This document shows, piece after piece, positions 1-15,989 of a stretch of 64,000 nt of DNA (position 1 is its first letter; every line of letters begins with the position of its first letter). The stretch comes from Anisus vortex (taxonomy: Eukaryota > Mollusca > Gastropoda > Planorbidae), in the NCBI GenBank assembly GCA_949126835.1, contig OX421501.1, forward strand, positions 1,985,554-2,049,553, read 5' to 3'. The translations under genes and the position numbers were made by a program. The notes under the pieces are model-generated. The model did no database searches and was not told the origin of the DNA. It saw nothing but the letters and a program-made list of their open reading frames with translations.

Positions 1-3000
1 CACTGGTTCTAACTGAGACTCTATATAACACTGGTTCTAACTGAGACTCTATCTAACACTGGTTCTAACTGAGACTCTATATAACACTGGTTCTAACAGA
101 GACTCTATATAACACTGGTTCTAACTGAGACTCTACATAATACTGCATCTAACTGAGACTCTTTCTAACACTGGTTCTAACTGAGACTCTTTCTAACAAT
201 GGTTCTAACTGAGACTCTACTCTAACACTGGTTCAAACTGAGACTCTACATAACACTGATTCTAACTGAGACTCTACTATAACACTGGTTCTAACTGAGA
301 CTCTACTCTAACACTGGTTCAAACTGAGACTCTACATAACACTGGTTCTAACTGAGAATCTATATAACATTGTTCTAACTGAGACTCTACTCTAACACTG
401 GTTCTAACTGAGACTCTACTCTAACACTGGTTCAAACTGAGACTCTACATAACACTGGTTCTAACTGAGACTCTACTCTAACACTGGTTCTAACTGAGAC
501 TCTACTCTAACACTGGTTCAAACTTAGACTCTATATAACACTGGTTCTAACTGAGACTCTACATAACACTGGTTCTAACTGAGACTCTATATAACACTGG
601 TTCAAACTGAGACTCTACATAAAACTGGTTCTAACTGAGACTCTACTCTAACACTGGTTCTAACTGAGACTCTACATAACACTGGTTCTAACTGAGACTC
701 TACTCTAACACTGGTTCTAACTGAGACTCTACTCTAACACTGGTTCAAACTGAGACTCTACATAACACTGGTTCTAACTGAGAATCTATATAACACTGTT
801 CTAACTGAGACTCTACTCTAACACTGGTTCTAACTGAGACTCTACATAACACTGGTTCTAACTGAGAATCTATATAACACTGTTCTAACTGAGACTCTAC
901 TCTTACACTGGTTCTAACTGAGACTCTACTCTTACACTGGTTCAAACTGAGACTCTACTCTAACACTGGTTCTAACTGAGACTCTACTCTTACACTGGTT
1001 CAAACTGAGACTCTACATAACACTGGTTCTAACTGAGACTCTATATAACACTGGTTCTAACTGAGACTCTACATAACACTGGTTCTAACTGAGACTCTAC
1101 ATAACACTGGTTCTAACTGAGACTCTATATAACACTGGTTCTAACTGAGACTCTATATAACACTGGTTCTAACTGAGACTCTACATAACACTGGTTCTAA
1201 CTGAGACTCTACATAACACTGGTTCTAACTGAGACTCTATATAACACTGGTTCTAACTGAGACTCTACATAACACTGGTTCTAACTGAGACTCTACATAA
1301 CACTGGTTCTAACTGAGACTCTATATAACACTGGTTCTAACTGAGACTCTATATAACACTGGTTCTAACTGAGACTCTACATAACACTGGTTCTAACTGA
1401 GACTCTACATAACACTGGTTCTAACTGAGACTCTATATAACACTGGTTCTAACTGAGACTCTACATAACACTGGTTCTAACTGAGACTCTACATAACACT
1501 GGTTCTAACTGAGACTCTATATAACACTGGTTCTAACTGAGACTCTATATAACACTGGTTCTAACTGAGACTCTACATAACACTGGTTCTAACTGAGACT
1601 CTACATAACACTGGTTCTAACTGAGACTCTATATAACACTGGTTCTAACTGAGACTCTACATAACACTGGTTCTAACTGAGACTCTATATAACACTGGTT
1701 CTAACTGAGACTCTATATAACACTGGTTCTAACTGAGACTCTATATAACACTGGTTCTAACTGAGACTCTATATAACACTGGTTCTAACTGAGACTCTAC
1801 ATAACACTGGTTCTAACTGAGACTCTACATAACACTGGTTCTAACTGAGACTCTACATAACACTGGTTCTAACTGAGACTCTACATAACACTGGTTCTAA
1901 CTGAGACTCTATATAACACTGGTTCTAACTGAGACTCTACATAACACTGGTTCTAACTGAGACTCTACATAACACTGGTTCTAACTTAGACTCTATATAA
2001 CACTGGTTCTAACTGAGACTCTATATAACACTGGTTCTAACTGAGACTCTACATAACACTGGTTCTAACTGAGACTCTACATAACACTGGTTCTAACTGA
2101 GACTCTATATAACACTGGTTCTAACTGAGACTCTACATAACACTGGTTCTAACTGAGACTCTATATAACACTGGTTCAAACTGAGACTCTACATAACACT
2201 GGTTCTAACTAGACTCTTCATAACACTGGTTCTAACTGAGACTCTACATAACACTGGTTCTAACTGAGACTCTATACAACACTGGTTCTAACTGAGACTC
2301 TATATAACACTGGTTCAAACTGAGACTCTATATAACACTGCATCTAACTGAGACTCTACATAACACTGGTTCTAACTGAGACTCTACATAACACTGCATC
2401 TAACTGAGACTCTACATAACACTGCATCTAACTGAGACTCTACATAATACAGCATCTAACTGAGACTCTATCTAACACTGGTTCTAACTGAGACTCTATA
2501 TAACACTGGTTCAAACTGAGACTCTACATAACACTGGTTCTAACTGAGACTCTACATAACACTGCATCTAACTGAGAATCTACATAATACTGCATCTAAC
2601 TGAGACTCTATCTAACACTGGTTCAAACTGAGACTCTATATAACACTGGTTCTAACTGAGACTCTACATAACACTGGTTCTAACTGAGACTCTACATAAC
2701 ACTGCATCTAACTGAGACTCTACATAACACTGCATCTAACTGAGACTCTACATAACACTGCATCTAACTGAGACTCTATATAACACTGGTTCTAACTGAG
2801 ACTCTATATAACACTGGTTCTTACAGAGACTCTACATAACACTGCATCTAACTGAGACTCTATATAACACTGGTTCAAACTGAGACTCTATATAACACTG
2901 GTTCTAACTGAGACTCTACATAACACTGGTTCTAACTGAGACTCTACATAACACTGCATCTAATTGAGACTCTACATAACACTGCATCTAACTGAGACTC

Positions 3001-6000
3001 TATATAACACTGGTTCTAACTGAGACTCTACATAACACTGCATCTAACTGAGACTCTATATAACACTGGTTCTAACTGAGACTCTATATAACACTGGTTC
3101 TAACTGAGACTCTACATAACACTGCATCTAACTGAGACTCTTTCTAACACTGGTTCTAACTGAGACTCTATATAACACTGGTTCTAACTAAGACTCTACA
3201 TAATACTGCATCTAACTGAGACTCTATATAACACTGGTTCTAACTGAGACTCTATATAACACTGGTTCTAACTGAGACTCTACATAATACTGCATCTAAC
3301 TGAGACTCTATATAACACTGGTTCTAACTGAGACTCTACATAATACTGCATCTAACTGAGACTCTATATAACACTGGTTCTAACTGAGACTCTTTCTAAC
3401 ACTGGTTCTAACTGAGACTCTACATAATACTGCATCTAACTGAGACTCTATATAACACTGGTTCTAACTGAGACTCTACATAATACTGCATCTAACTGAG
3501 ACTCTATATAACACTGGTTCTAACTGAGACTCTACATAATACTGCATCTAACTGAGACTCTTTCTAACACTGGTTCTAACTGAGACTCTACATAATACTG
3601 CATCTAACTGAGACTCTTTCTAACACTGGTTCTAACTGAGACTCTATATAACACTGGTTCTAACTGAGACTCTATCTAACACTGGTTCTAACTGAGACTC
3701 TATATAACACTGGTTCTAACTGAGACTCTATATAACACTGGTTCTAACTGAGACTCTACATAATACTGCATCTAACTGAGACTCTTTCTAACACTGGTTC
3801 TAACTGAGACTCTACTCGAACACTGGTTCAAACTGAGACTCTACATAACACTGGTTCTAACTGAGACTCTACTCTAACACTGGTTCTAACTGAGACTCTA
3901 CTCTAACACTGGTTCAAACTGAGACTCTACATAACACTGGTTCTAACTGAGAATCTATATAACACTGTTCTAACTGAGACTCTACTCTAACACTGGTTCT
4001 AACTGAGAATCTACATAACACTGCATCTAACTGAGACTCTACATAACACTGGTTCTAACTGAGACTCTACTCTAACACTGGTTCTAACTGAGACTCTACT
4101 CTAACACTGGTTCAAACTTAGACTCTATATAACACTGGTTCTAACTGAGACTCTACATAACACTGGTTCTAACTGAGACTCTATATAACACTGGTTCAAA
4201 CTGAGACTCTACATAACACTGGTTCTAACTGAGACTCTACTCTAACACTGGTTCTAACTGAGACTCTACATAACACTGGTTCTAACTGAGACTCTACTCT
4301 AACACTGGTTCTAACTGAGACTCTACTCTAACACTGGTTCAAACTGAGACTCTACATAACACTGGTTCTAACTGAGAATCTATATAACACTGTTCTAACT
4401 GAGACTCTACTCTAACACTGGTTCTAACTGAGACTCTACATAACACTGGTTCTAACTGAGAATTTATATAACACTGTTCTAACTGAGACTCTACTCTTAC
4501 ACTGGTTCTAACTGAGACTCTACTCTTACACTGGTTCAAACTGAGACTCTACTCTAACACTGGTTCTAACTGAGACTCTACTCTTACACTGGTTCAAACT
4601 GAGACTCTACATAACACTGGTTCTAACTAAGACTCTATATAACACTGGTTCTAACTGAGACTCTACATAACACTGGTTCTAACTGAGACTCTACATAACA
4701 CTGGTTCTAACTGAGACTCTATATAACACTGGTTCTAACTGAGACTCTATATAACACTGGTTCTAACTGAGACTCTACATAACACTGGTTCTAACTGAGA
4801 CTCTATATAACACTGGTTCTAACTGAGACTCTATATAACACTGGTTCTAACTGAGACTCTACATAACACTGGTTCTAACTGAGACTCTACATAACACTGG
4901 TTCTAACTGAGACTCTATATAACACTGGTTCTAACTGAGACTCTACATAACACTGGTTCTAACTGAGACTCTATATAACACTGGTTCAAACTGAGACTCT
5001 ACATAACACTGGTTCTAACTAGACTCTTCATAACACTGGTTCTAACTGAGACTCTACATAACACTGGTTCTAACTGAGACTCTATACAACACTGGTTCTA
5101 ACTGAGACTCTATATAACACTGGTTCTAACTGAGACTCTTTATAACACTGGTTCAAACTGAGACTCTATATAACACTGCATCTAACTGAGACTCTACATA
5201 ACACTGGTTCTAACTGAGACTCTACATAACACTGCATCTAACTGAGACTCGACATAACACTGCATCTAACTGAGACTCTACATAATACTGCATCTAACTG
5301 AGACTCTATCTAACACTGGTTCTAACTGAGACTCTATATAACACTGGTTCAAACTGAGACTCTACATAACACTGGTTCTAACTGAGACTCTACATAACAC
5401 TGCATCTAACTGAGAATCTACATAACACTGCATCTAACTGAGACTCTACATAATACTGCATCTAACTGAGACTCTATCTAACACTGGTTCAAACTGAGAC
5501 TCTATATAACACTGGTTCTAACTGAGACTCTACATAACACTGGTTCTAACTGAGACTCTACATAACACTGCATCTAACTGAGACTCTACATAACACTGCA
5601 TCTAACTGAGACTCTACATAACACTGCATCTAACTGAGACTCTATATAACACTGGTTCTAACTGAGACTCTATATAACACTGGTTCTTACTGAGACTCTA
5701 CATAACACTGCATCTAACTGAGACTCTATATAACACTGGTTCAAACTGAGACTCTATATAACACTGGTTCTAACTGAGACTCTACATAACACTGGTTCTA
5801 ACTGAGACTCTACATAACACTGCATCTAACTGAGACTCTACATAACACTGCATCTAACTGAGACTCTATATAACACTGGTTCTAACTGAGACTCTACATA
5901 ACACTGCATCTAACTGAGACTCTATATAACACTGGTTCAAACTGAGACTCTATATAACACTGGTTCTAACTGAGACTCTACATAACACTGGTTCTAACTG

Positions 6001-9000
6001 AGAATCTATCTAACACTGGTTCTAACTGAGACTCTATATAAAACTGGTTCAAACTGAGACTCTACATAACACTGGTTCTAACTGAGAATCTATCTAACAC
6101 TGGTTCTAACTGAGAATCTATATAACACTGGTTCTAACTGAGACTCTACCTAACACTGCATCTAACTGAGACTCTACATAACACTGCATCTAACTGAGAC
6201 TCTACATAACACTGCATCTAACTGAGACTCTACATAACTTTGCATCTAACTGAGACTCTACATAACACTGCATCTAACTGAGACTCTATATAACACTGCA
6301 TCTAACTGAGACTCTATACAACACTGGTTCTAACTGAGACTCTACATAACACTGCATCTAACTGAGACTCTACATGACACTGGTTCTAACTGAGACTCTA
6401 TACAACACTGGTTCTAACTGAGACTCTATATAACACTGGTTCTAACTGAGACTCTATATAACACTGCATCTAACTGAGACTCTATATAACACTGGTTCTA
6501 ACTGAGACTCTATCGAACACTGCATCTAACTGAGACTCTACATAACACTGTATCTAACTGAGACTCTACATAACACTGCATCTAACTGAGACTCTACATA
6601 ACACTGCATCTAACTGAGACTCTATACAACACTGGTTCTAACTGAGACTCTACATAACACTGCATCTAACTGAGACTCTATACAACACTGGTTCTAACTG
6701 AGACTCTACATAACACTGCATCTAACTGAGACTCTATACAACACTGGTTCTAACTGAGACTCTACATAACACTGCATCTAACTGAGACTCTACATAACAC
6801 TGCATCTAACTGAGACTCTATACAACACTGGTTCTAACTGAGACTCTACATAACACTGCATCTAACTGAGACTCTATATAACACTGGTTCTAACTGAGAC
6901 TCTACATAACACTGGTTCTAACTGAGACTCTACATAACACTGCATCTAACTGAGACTCTATATAACACTGGTTCTAACTGAGACTCTATATAACACTGGT
7001 TCTAACTGAGACTCTACATAACACTGCATCTAACTGAGACTCTATACAACACTGGTTCTAACTGAGACTCTACATAACACTGCATCTAACTGAGACTCTA
7101 TACAACACTGGTTCTAACTGAGACTCTACATAACACTGCATCTAACTGAGACTCTATATAACACTGGTTCTAACTGAGACTCTACATAACACTGGTTCTA
7201 ACTGAGACTCTACATAACACTGCATCTAACTGAGGCTCTATACAACACTGGTTCTAACTGAGACTATACATAACACTGCATCTAACTGAGACTCTACATA
7301 ACACTGCATCTAACTGAGACTCTATACAACACTGGTTCTAACTGAGACTCTATACAACACTGGTTCTAACTGAGACTCTATATAACACTGGTTCTAACTG
7401 AGACTCTACATAACACTGGTTCTAACTGAGACTCTACATAACACTGCATCTAACTGAGACTCTATATAACACTGGTTCTAACTGAGAATCTATATAACAC
7501 TGGTTCTAACTGAGAATCTATATAACACTAGTTCTAACTGAGACTCTATATAACACTGGTTCTAACTGAGAATCTATATAACACTGGTTCTAATTGAGAA
7601 TCTATATAACACTGGTTCTAACTGAGAATCTATATAACACTGCATCTAACTGAGAATCTATACAACACTGGTTCTAACTGAGACTCTATATAACACTGGT
7701 TCTAACTGAGACTCTATATAACACTGCATCTAACTGAGAATCTATATAACACTGGTTCTAACTGAGAATCTATATAACACTGGTTCTAACTGAGAATCTA
7801 TATAACACTGCATCTAACTGAGAATCTATATAACACTGGTTCTAACTGAGACTCTATATAACACTGCATCTAACTGAGAATCTATATAACACTGGTTCTA
7901 ACTGAGAATCTATATAACACTGCATCTAACTGAGAATCTATATAACACTGGTTCTAACTGAGAATCTATATAACACTGGTTCTAACTGAGAATCTATATA
8001 ACACTGCATCTAACTGAGACTCTATATAACACTGGTTCTAACTGAGAATCTATATAACACTGGTTCTAACTGAGACTCTATATAACACTGGTTCTAACTG
8101 AGAATCTATATAACACTGGTTCTAACTGAGAATCTATATAACACTGGTTCTAACTGAGAATCTATATAACACTGCATCTAACTGAGAATCTATATAACAC
8201 TGGTTCTAACTGAGAATCTATATAACACTGGTTCTAACTGAGAATCTATATAACACTGGTTCTAACTGAGACTCTACATAACACTGGTTCTAACTGAGAC
8301 TCTATATAACACTGGTTCTAACTGAGAATCTATATAACACTGCATCTAACTGAGACTCTATATAACACTGGTTCAAACTGAGAATCTATATAACACTGCA
8401 TCTAACTGAGACTCTATATAACACTGGTTCAAACTGAGAATCTATATAACACTGCATCTAACTGAGACTCTATATAACACTGGTTCTAACTGAGACTCTA
8501 TATAACACTGGTTCTAACTGAGAATCTATATAACACTGCATCTAACTGAGACTCTATATAACACTGGTTCTAACTGAGAATCTACATAACACTGGTTCTA
8601 ACTGAGAATCTATATAACACTGGTTCAAACTGAGACTCTATATAACACTGGTTCTAACTGAGACTCTATATAACACTGGTTCTAACTGAGAATCTATATA
8701 ACACTGGTTCTAACTGAGACTCTATATAACACTGCATCTAACTGAGACTCTATATAACACTGGTTCTAACTGAGACTCTATATAACACTGGTTCTAACTG
8801 AGAATCTATATAACACTGCATCTAACTGAGACTCTATATAACACTGGTTCTAACTGAGACTCTATACAACACTGGTTCTAACTGAGACTCTATACAACAC
8901 TGGTTCTATTTGAGACTCTATATAACACTGGTTCTAACTGAGAATCTATACAACACTGGTTCTAACTGAGACTCTATATAACACTGCATCTAACTGAGAC

Positions 9001-12000
9001 TCTATATAACACTGGTTCTAACTGAGACTCTACATAACACTGGTTCTAACTGAGACTCTACATAACACTGCATCTAACTGAGACTCTATACAACACTGGT
9101 TCTAACTGAGACTCTACATAACACTGCATCTAACTGAGACTCTACATAACACTGCATCTAACTGAGACTCTATACAACACTGGTTCTAACTGAGACTCTA
9201 TACAACACTGGTTCTAACTGAGACTCTATATAACACTGGTTCTAACTGAGACTCTACATTACACTGGTTCTAACTGAGACTCTACATAACACTGCATCTA
9301 ACTGAGACTCTATATAACACTGGTTCTAACTGTGAATCTATATAACACTGGTTCTAACTGAGAATCTATATAACACTGGTTCTAACAGAGAATCTATATA
9401 ACACTGGTTCTAACTGAGACTCTATATAACACTGGTTCTAACTGAGAATCTATATAACACTGGTTCTAACTGATAATCTATATAACACTGGTTCTAACTG
9501 AGAATCTATATAACACTGGTTCTAACTGAGAATCTATATAACACTGGTTCTAACTGAGAATCTATATAACACTGCATCTAACTGAGAATCTATATAACAC
9601 TGGTTCTAACTGAGAATCTATATAACACTGCATCTAACTGAGACTCTATATAACACTGGTTCTAACTGAGAATCTATATAACACTGGTTCTAACTGAGAC
9701 TCTATATAACACTGGTTCTAACTGAGAATCTATATAACACTGGTTCTAACTGAGAATCTATATAACACTGGTTCTAACTGAGAATCTATATAACACTGCA
9801 TCTAACTGAGAATCTATATAACACTGGTTCTAACTGAGAATCTATATAACACTGGTTCTAACTGAGACTCTATATAACACTGGTTCTAACTGAGAATCTA
9901 TATAACACTGGTTCTAACTGAGAATCTATATAACACTGGTTCTAACTGAGAAACTATATAACACTGCATCTAACTGAGAATCTATATAACACTGGTTCTA
10001 ACTGAGAATCTATATAACACTGCATCTAACTGAGACTCTATATAACATTGGTTCTAACTGAGAATCTATATAACACTGGTTCTAACTGAGACTCTATATA
10101 ACACTGGTTCTAACTGAGAATCTATATAACACTGGTTCTAACTGAGAATCTATATAACACTGGTTCTAACTGAGAATCTATATAACACTGGTTCTAACTG
10201 AGAATCTATATAACACTGGTTCTAACTGAGACTCTACATAACACTGGTTCTAACTGAGACTCTATATAACACTGGTTCTAACTGAGAATCTATATAACAC
10301 TGCATCTAACTGAGACTCTATATAACACTGGTTCAAACTGAGAATCTATATAACACTGCATCTAACTGAGACTCTATATAACACTGGTTCTAACTGAGAA
10401 TCTATATAACACTGGTTCTAACTGAGAATCTATATAACACTGGTTCTAACTGAGACTCTATATAACACTGGTTCTAACTGAGACTCTATATAACACTGGT
10501 TCTAACTGAGAATCTATATAACACTGCATCTAACTGAGACTCTATATAACACTGGTTCTAACTGAGAATCTACATAACACTGGTTCTAACTGAGAATCTA
10601 TATAACACTGGTTCAAACTGAGACTCTATATAACACTGGTTCTAACTGAGACTCTATATAACACTGGTTCTAACTGTGAATCTATATAACACTGGTTCTA
10701 ACTGAGACTCTATATAACACTGCATCTAACTGAGACTCTATATAACACTGCATCTAACTGAGACTCTATATAACACTGCATCTAACTGAGACTCTACATA
10801 ACACTGGTTCTAACTGAGACTCTATATAACACTGCATCTAACTGAGACTCTATATAACACTGGTTCTAACTGAGACTCTATATAACACTGGTTCTAACTG
10901 AGAATCTATATAACACTGCATCTAACTGAGACTCTATATAACACTGGTTCTAACTGAGACTCTATACAACACTGGTTCTAACTGAGACTCTATACAACAC
11001 TGGTTCTAACTGAGACTCTATATAACACTGGTTCTAACTGAAAATCTATACAACACTGGTTCTAACTGAGACTCTATATAACACTGCATCTAACTGAGAC
11101 TCTATATAACACTGGTTCTAACTGAGAATCTATATAACACTGCATCTAACTGAGACTCTATATAACACTGGTTCTAACTGAGAATCTATATAACACTGCA
11201 TCTAACTGAGACTCTATATAACACTGCATCTAACTGAGACACTATATAACACTAGTTCTAACTGAGACTCTACATAACACTGCATCTAACTGAGACTCTA
11301 CATAACACTGCATCTAACTGAGAATCTATATAACACTGCATCTAACTGAGACTCTACATAACACTGCATCTAACTGAGACTCTACATAACACTGGTTCTA
11401 ACTGAGACTCTACATAACACTGCATCTAACTGAGACTCTATATAACACTGCATCTAACTGAGACACTACATAACACTGCATCTAACTGAGAATCTACATA
11501 ACACTGCATCTAACTGAGAATCTATATAACACTGCATCTAACTGAGACTCTACATAACACTGGTTCTAACTGAGACTCTACATAACACTGCATCTAACTG
11601 AGAATCTATATAACACTGCATCTAACTGAGACTCTATATAACACTGGTTCTATCTGAGACTCTACATAACACTGCATCTTTACTGAGACTCTACATAACA
11701 CTGCATCTAACTGAGACTCTACATAACACTGCATCTAACTGAGACTCTACATTACACTGGTTCTAACTGAGACTCTACATAACACTGCATCTAACTGAGA
11801 ATCTATATAACACTGGTTCAAACTGAGAATCTACATAACACTGCATCTAACTGAGACTCTATACAACACTGGTTCTAACAGAGACTCTACATAACACTGC
11901 ATCTAACTGAGACTCTATACAACACTGGTTCTAACTGAGACTCTACATAACACTGCATCTAACTGAGACTCTACATAACACTGCATCTAACTGAGACTCT

Positions 12001-15000
12001 ATACAACACTGGTTCTAACTGAGACTCTACATAACACTGCATCTAACTGAGACTCTATACAACACTGGTTCTAACTGAGACTCTACATAACACTGCATCT
12101 AACTGAGACTCTATACAACACTGGTTCTAACTGAGACTCTACATAACACTGCATCTAACTGAGACTCTACATAACACTGCATCTAACTGAGACTCTATAT
12201 AACACTGGTTCTAACTGAGACTCTATACAACACTGGTTCTAACTGAGACTCTATACAACACTGGTTCTAACTGAGACTCTACATAACACTGCATCTAACT
12301 GAGACTCTACATAACACTGCATCTAACTGAGACTCTATACAACACTGGTTCTAACTGAGACTCTACATAACACTGCATCTAACTGAGACTCTATACAACA
12401 CTGGTTCTAATTGAGACTCTACATATTACTGCATCTAACTGAGACTCTACATAACACTGCATCTAACTGAGACTCTATACAACACTGCATCTAACTGAGA
12501 CTCTATATAACACTGGTTCTAACTGAGACTCTACATAACACTGGTTCTAACTGAGACTCTACATAACACTGCATCTAACTGAGACTCTATACAACACTGG
12601 TTCTAACTGAGACTCTACATAACACTGCATCTAACTGAGACTCTACATAACACTGCATCTAACTGAGACTCTATACATCACTGGTTCTAACTGAGACTCT
12701 ACATAACACTGCATCTAACTGAGACTCTATATAACACTGGTTCTAACTGAGACTCTACATAACACTGCATCTAACTGAGACTCTATATAACACTGGTTCT
12801 AACTGAGACTCTACATAACACTGCATCTAACTGAGACTCTATATAACACTGGTTCTAACTGAGACTCTACATAACACTGGTTCTAACTGAGACTCTATAT
12901 AACACTGGTTCTAACTGAGACTCTATATAACACTGGTTCTAACTGAGACTCTACATAACACTGGTTCTAACTGAGACTCTACATAACACTGCATCTAACT
13001 GAGACTCTACATAACACTGCATCTAACTGAGACTCTACATAACACTGCATCTAACTGAGACTCTACATAACACTGGTTCTAACTGAGACTCTACATAACA
13101 CTGGTTCTAACTGAGACTCTACATAACACTGGTTCTAACTGAGACTTTACATAACACTGCATCTAACTGAGACTCTACATAACACTGCATCTAACTGAGA
13201 CTCTACATAACACTGGTTCTAACTGAGACCCTACATAACACTGGTTCTAACTGAGACTCTACATAACACTGCATCTAACTGAGACTCTATATAACACTGG
13301 TTCTAACTGAGACTCTACATAACACTGCATCTAACTGAGACTCTACATAACACTGCATCTAACTGAGACTCTATATAACACTGATTCTAACTGAGACTCT
13401 ACATAACACTGCATCTAACTGAGACTCTACATAACACTGCATCTAACTGAGACTCTACATAACACTGCATCTAACTGAGACTCTACATAACACTGGTTCT
13501 AACTGAGACTCTACATAACACTGCATCTAACTGAGACTCTATACAACACTGGTTCTAATTGAGACTCTACATAACACTGGTTCTAACTGAGACTCTATCT
13601 AACACTGGTTCTAACTGAGACTCTATCTAACACTGGTTCTAACTGAGACTCTATATAACACTGGTTCTAACTGAGACTCTACATAACACTGGTTCTAACT
13701 GAGACTCTACATAACACTGCATCTAACTGAGACTCTGTACAACACTGGTTCTAATTGAGACTCTACATAACACTGGTTCTAACTGAGACTCTATCTAACA
13801 CTGGTTCTAACTGAGACTCTACATAACACTGCATCTAACTGAGACTCTATACAACACTGGTTCTAATTGAGACTCTACATAACACTGGTTCTAACTGAGA
13901 CTCTATCTAACACTGGTTCTAACTGAGACTCTATCTAACACTGGTTCTAACTGAGACTCTATATAACACTGGTTCTAACTGAGACTCTACATAACACTGG
14001 TTCTAACTGAGACTCTACATAACACTGCATCTAACTGAGACTCTATACAACACTGGTTCTAATTGAGACTCTACATAACACTGGTTCTAACTGAGACTCT
14101 ACATAACACTGGTTCTAACTGAGACTCTACATAACACTGCATCTAACTGAGACTCTATACAACACTGGTTCTAATTGAGACTCTACATAACACTGGTTCT
14201 AACTGAGACTCTATCTAACACTGGTTCTAACTGAGACTCTATATAACACTGGTTCTAACTGAGAATCTATATAACACTGGTTCTAACTGAGACTCTACAT
14301 AACACTGCATCTAACTGAGACACTATATAACACTGGTTCTAACTGAGACTCTACATAACACTGCATCTAACTGAGACACTATATAACACTGCATCTAACT
14401 GAGACTCTATACAACACTGGTTCTAACTGAGACTCTACATAACACTGCATCTAACTGAGACTCTACATAACACTGCATCTAACTGAGACTCTATCTAATA
14501 CTGGTTCTAACTGAGACTCTACATAACACTGCATCTAACTGAGACTCTACATAACACTGGATCTAACGTAGACTCTACATAACACTGCATCTAACTGAGA
14601 CTCTATATAACACTGGTTCTAACTGAGACTCTACATAACACTGCATCTAACTGAGACTCTATCTAATACTGGTTCTAACTGAGACTCTACATAACACTGC
14701 ATCTAACTGAGACTCTATACAACACTGGTTCTAACTGAGACTCTACATAACACTGCATCTAACTGAGACTCTATACAACACTGGTTCTAACTGAGACTCT
14801 ACATAACACTGCATCTAACTGAGACTCTATACAACACTGGTTCTAATTGAGACTCTACATAACACTGGTTCTAACTGAGACTCTATCTAACACTGGTTCT
14901 AACTGAGACTCTATCTAACACTGGTTCTAACTGAGACTCTATCTAACATTGGTTCTAACTGAGACTCTACATAACACTGGTTCTAACTGAGACTCTATAC

Positions 15001-15935
15001 AACACTGGTTCTAACTGAGACTCTACATAACACTGGTTCTAACTGAGAATCTATCTAACACTGGTTCTAACTGAGACTCTATCTAAAACTGGTTCTAACT
15101 GAGACTCTATCTAACACTGGTTCTAACTGAGACTTTATCTAACACTGGTTCTAACTGAGACTCTATACAACACTGGTTCTAACTGAGACTCTATCTAACA
15201 CTGGTTCTAAATGAGACTCTATCTAACACTGGTTCTAACTGAGACTCTATACAACACTGGTTCTAACTGAGACTCTATTTAACACTGGTTCTAACTGAGA
15301 CTCTATCTAACACTGGTTCTAACTGAGACTCTATCTAACACTGGTTCTAACTGAGACTCTATCTAACACTGGTTCAAACTGAGACTCTATCTAACACTGG
15401 TTCTAACTGAGACTCTATCTAACACTGGTTCTAACTGAGACTCTATCTAACACTGGTTCTAACTGAGACTCTATCTAACACTGGTTCTAACTGAGACTCT
15501 ATCTAACACTGGTTCTAACTGAGACTCTATCTAACACTGGTTCAAACTGAGACTCTATCTAACACTGGTTCTAACTGAGACTCTACATAACACTGGTTCT
15601 AACTGAGACTCTATATAACACTGGTTCTAACTTAGACTCTATATAACACTGGTTCTAACTGAGACTCTATCTAACACTGGTTCTAACTGAGACTCTACAT
15701 AACACTGGTTCTAACTGAGACTCTATACAACACTGGTTCTAACTGAGACTCTACATAACACTGGTTCTAACTGAGACTCTATATAACACTGGTTCTAACT
15801 GAGACTCTATCTAACACTGGTTCTAACTGAGACTCTATCTAACACTGGTTCTAACTGAGACTCTATCTAACACTGGTTCTAACTGAGACTCTATATAACA
15901 CTGGTTCTAACTGAGACTCTACATAACACTGGTTC
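1..15935. repeat. 28-bp satellite array, about 565 units
   Basis: An uninterrupted head-to-tail array with a 28-bp period, already running at the first base. The core CTAACTGAGACTCTA is followed by a variable end (tataa, cataa, tctaa, tacaa) and CACTGGTTCT or CACTGCATCT. A 29-bp variant (ending ctctaa) is frequent near 200-1000 and 3800-4600. Variant use changes in blocks: GGTTCT with cataa/tataa at 1020-2160, mixed GCATCT at 2330-7300, AGAATC at 7480-10700, GCATCT with tacaa at 11100-14850, and tatctaa at 14850-15900. Nearly every unit keeps a GANTC site. There are no long ORFs, because 28 is not a multiple of three and stops occur in most frames. No transposon interrupts it, which suggests active homogenisation. 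Confidence 0.98.
300..5820. repeat. Multi-kb duplication inside the satellite
   Basis: Rare variants recur in the same order in two blocks, about 300-2950 and 3894-5820. A TTAGACT variant is at about 523 and again 3594 bp later. A unit lacking 'TG' (AACTAGACTCTTCA) is at 2211 and again at 5021, offset 2810. A CTTAC variant is at 2820 and 5686, offset 2866. Offsets differ by multiples of 28 (784 and 56), so the copies later lost or gained whole units. Confidence 0.85.
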
Positions 15936-15989
15936 TAACTCTGACTGTGTTCTAACTCTGACTGTGTTCTAACTCTGACTGTGTTCTAA
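15934..15989. repeat. Three 17-bp units at the satellite edge
   Basis: The 28-bp array ends in about three copies of TCTAACTCTGACTGTGT. The first bases match the satellite (TTCTAACT), so this looks like a short secondary amplification at the array boundary. Confidence 0.9.

Noticed and set aside
745..4539. Two 66-residue open frames on the minus strand of the satellite
   Set aside because: They exist only because of 29-bp unit variants; the protein is a translated repeat.
1..15935. CRISPR-like direct repeats of 28 bp
   Set aside because: Units are contiguous with no unique spacers, and the rest of the window is eukaryotic.
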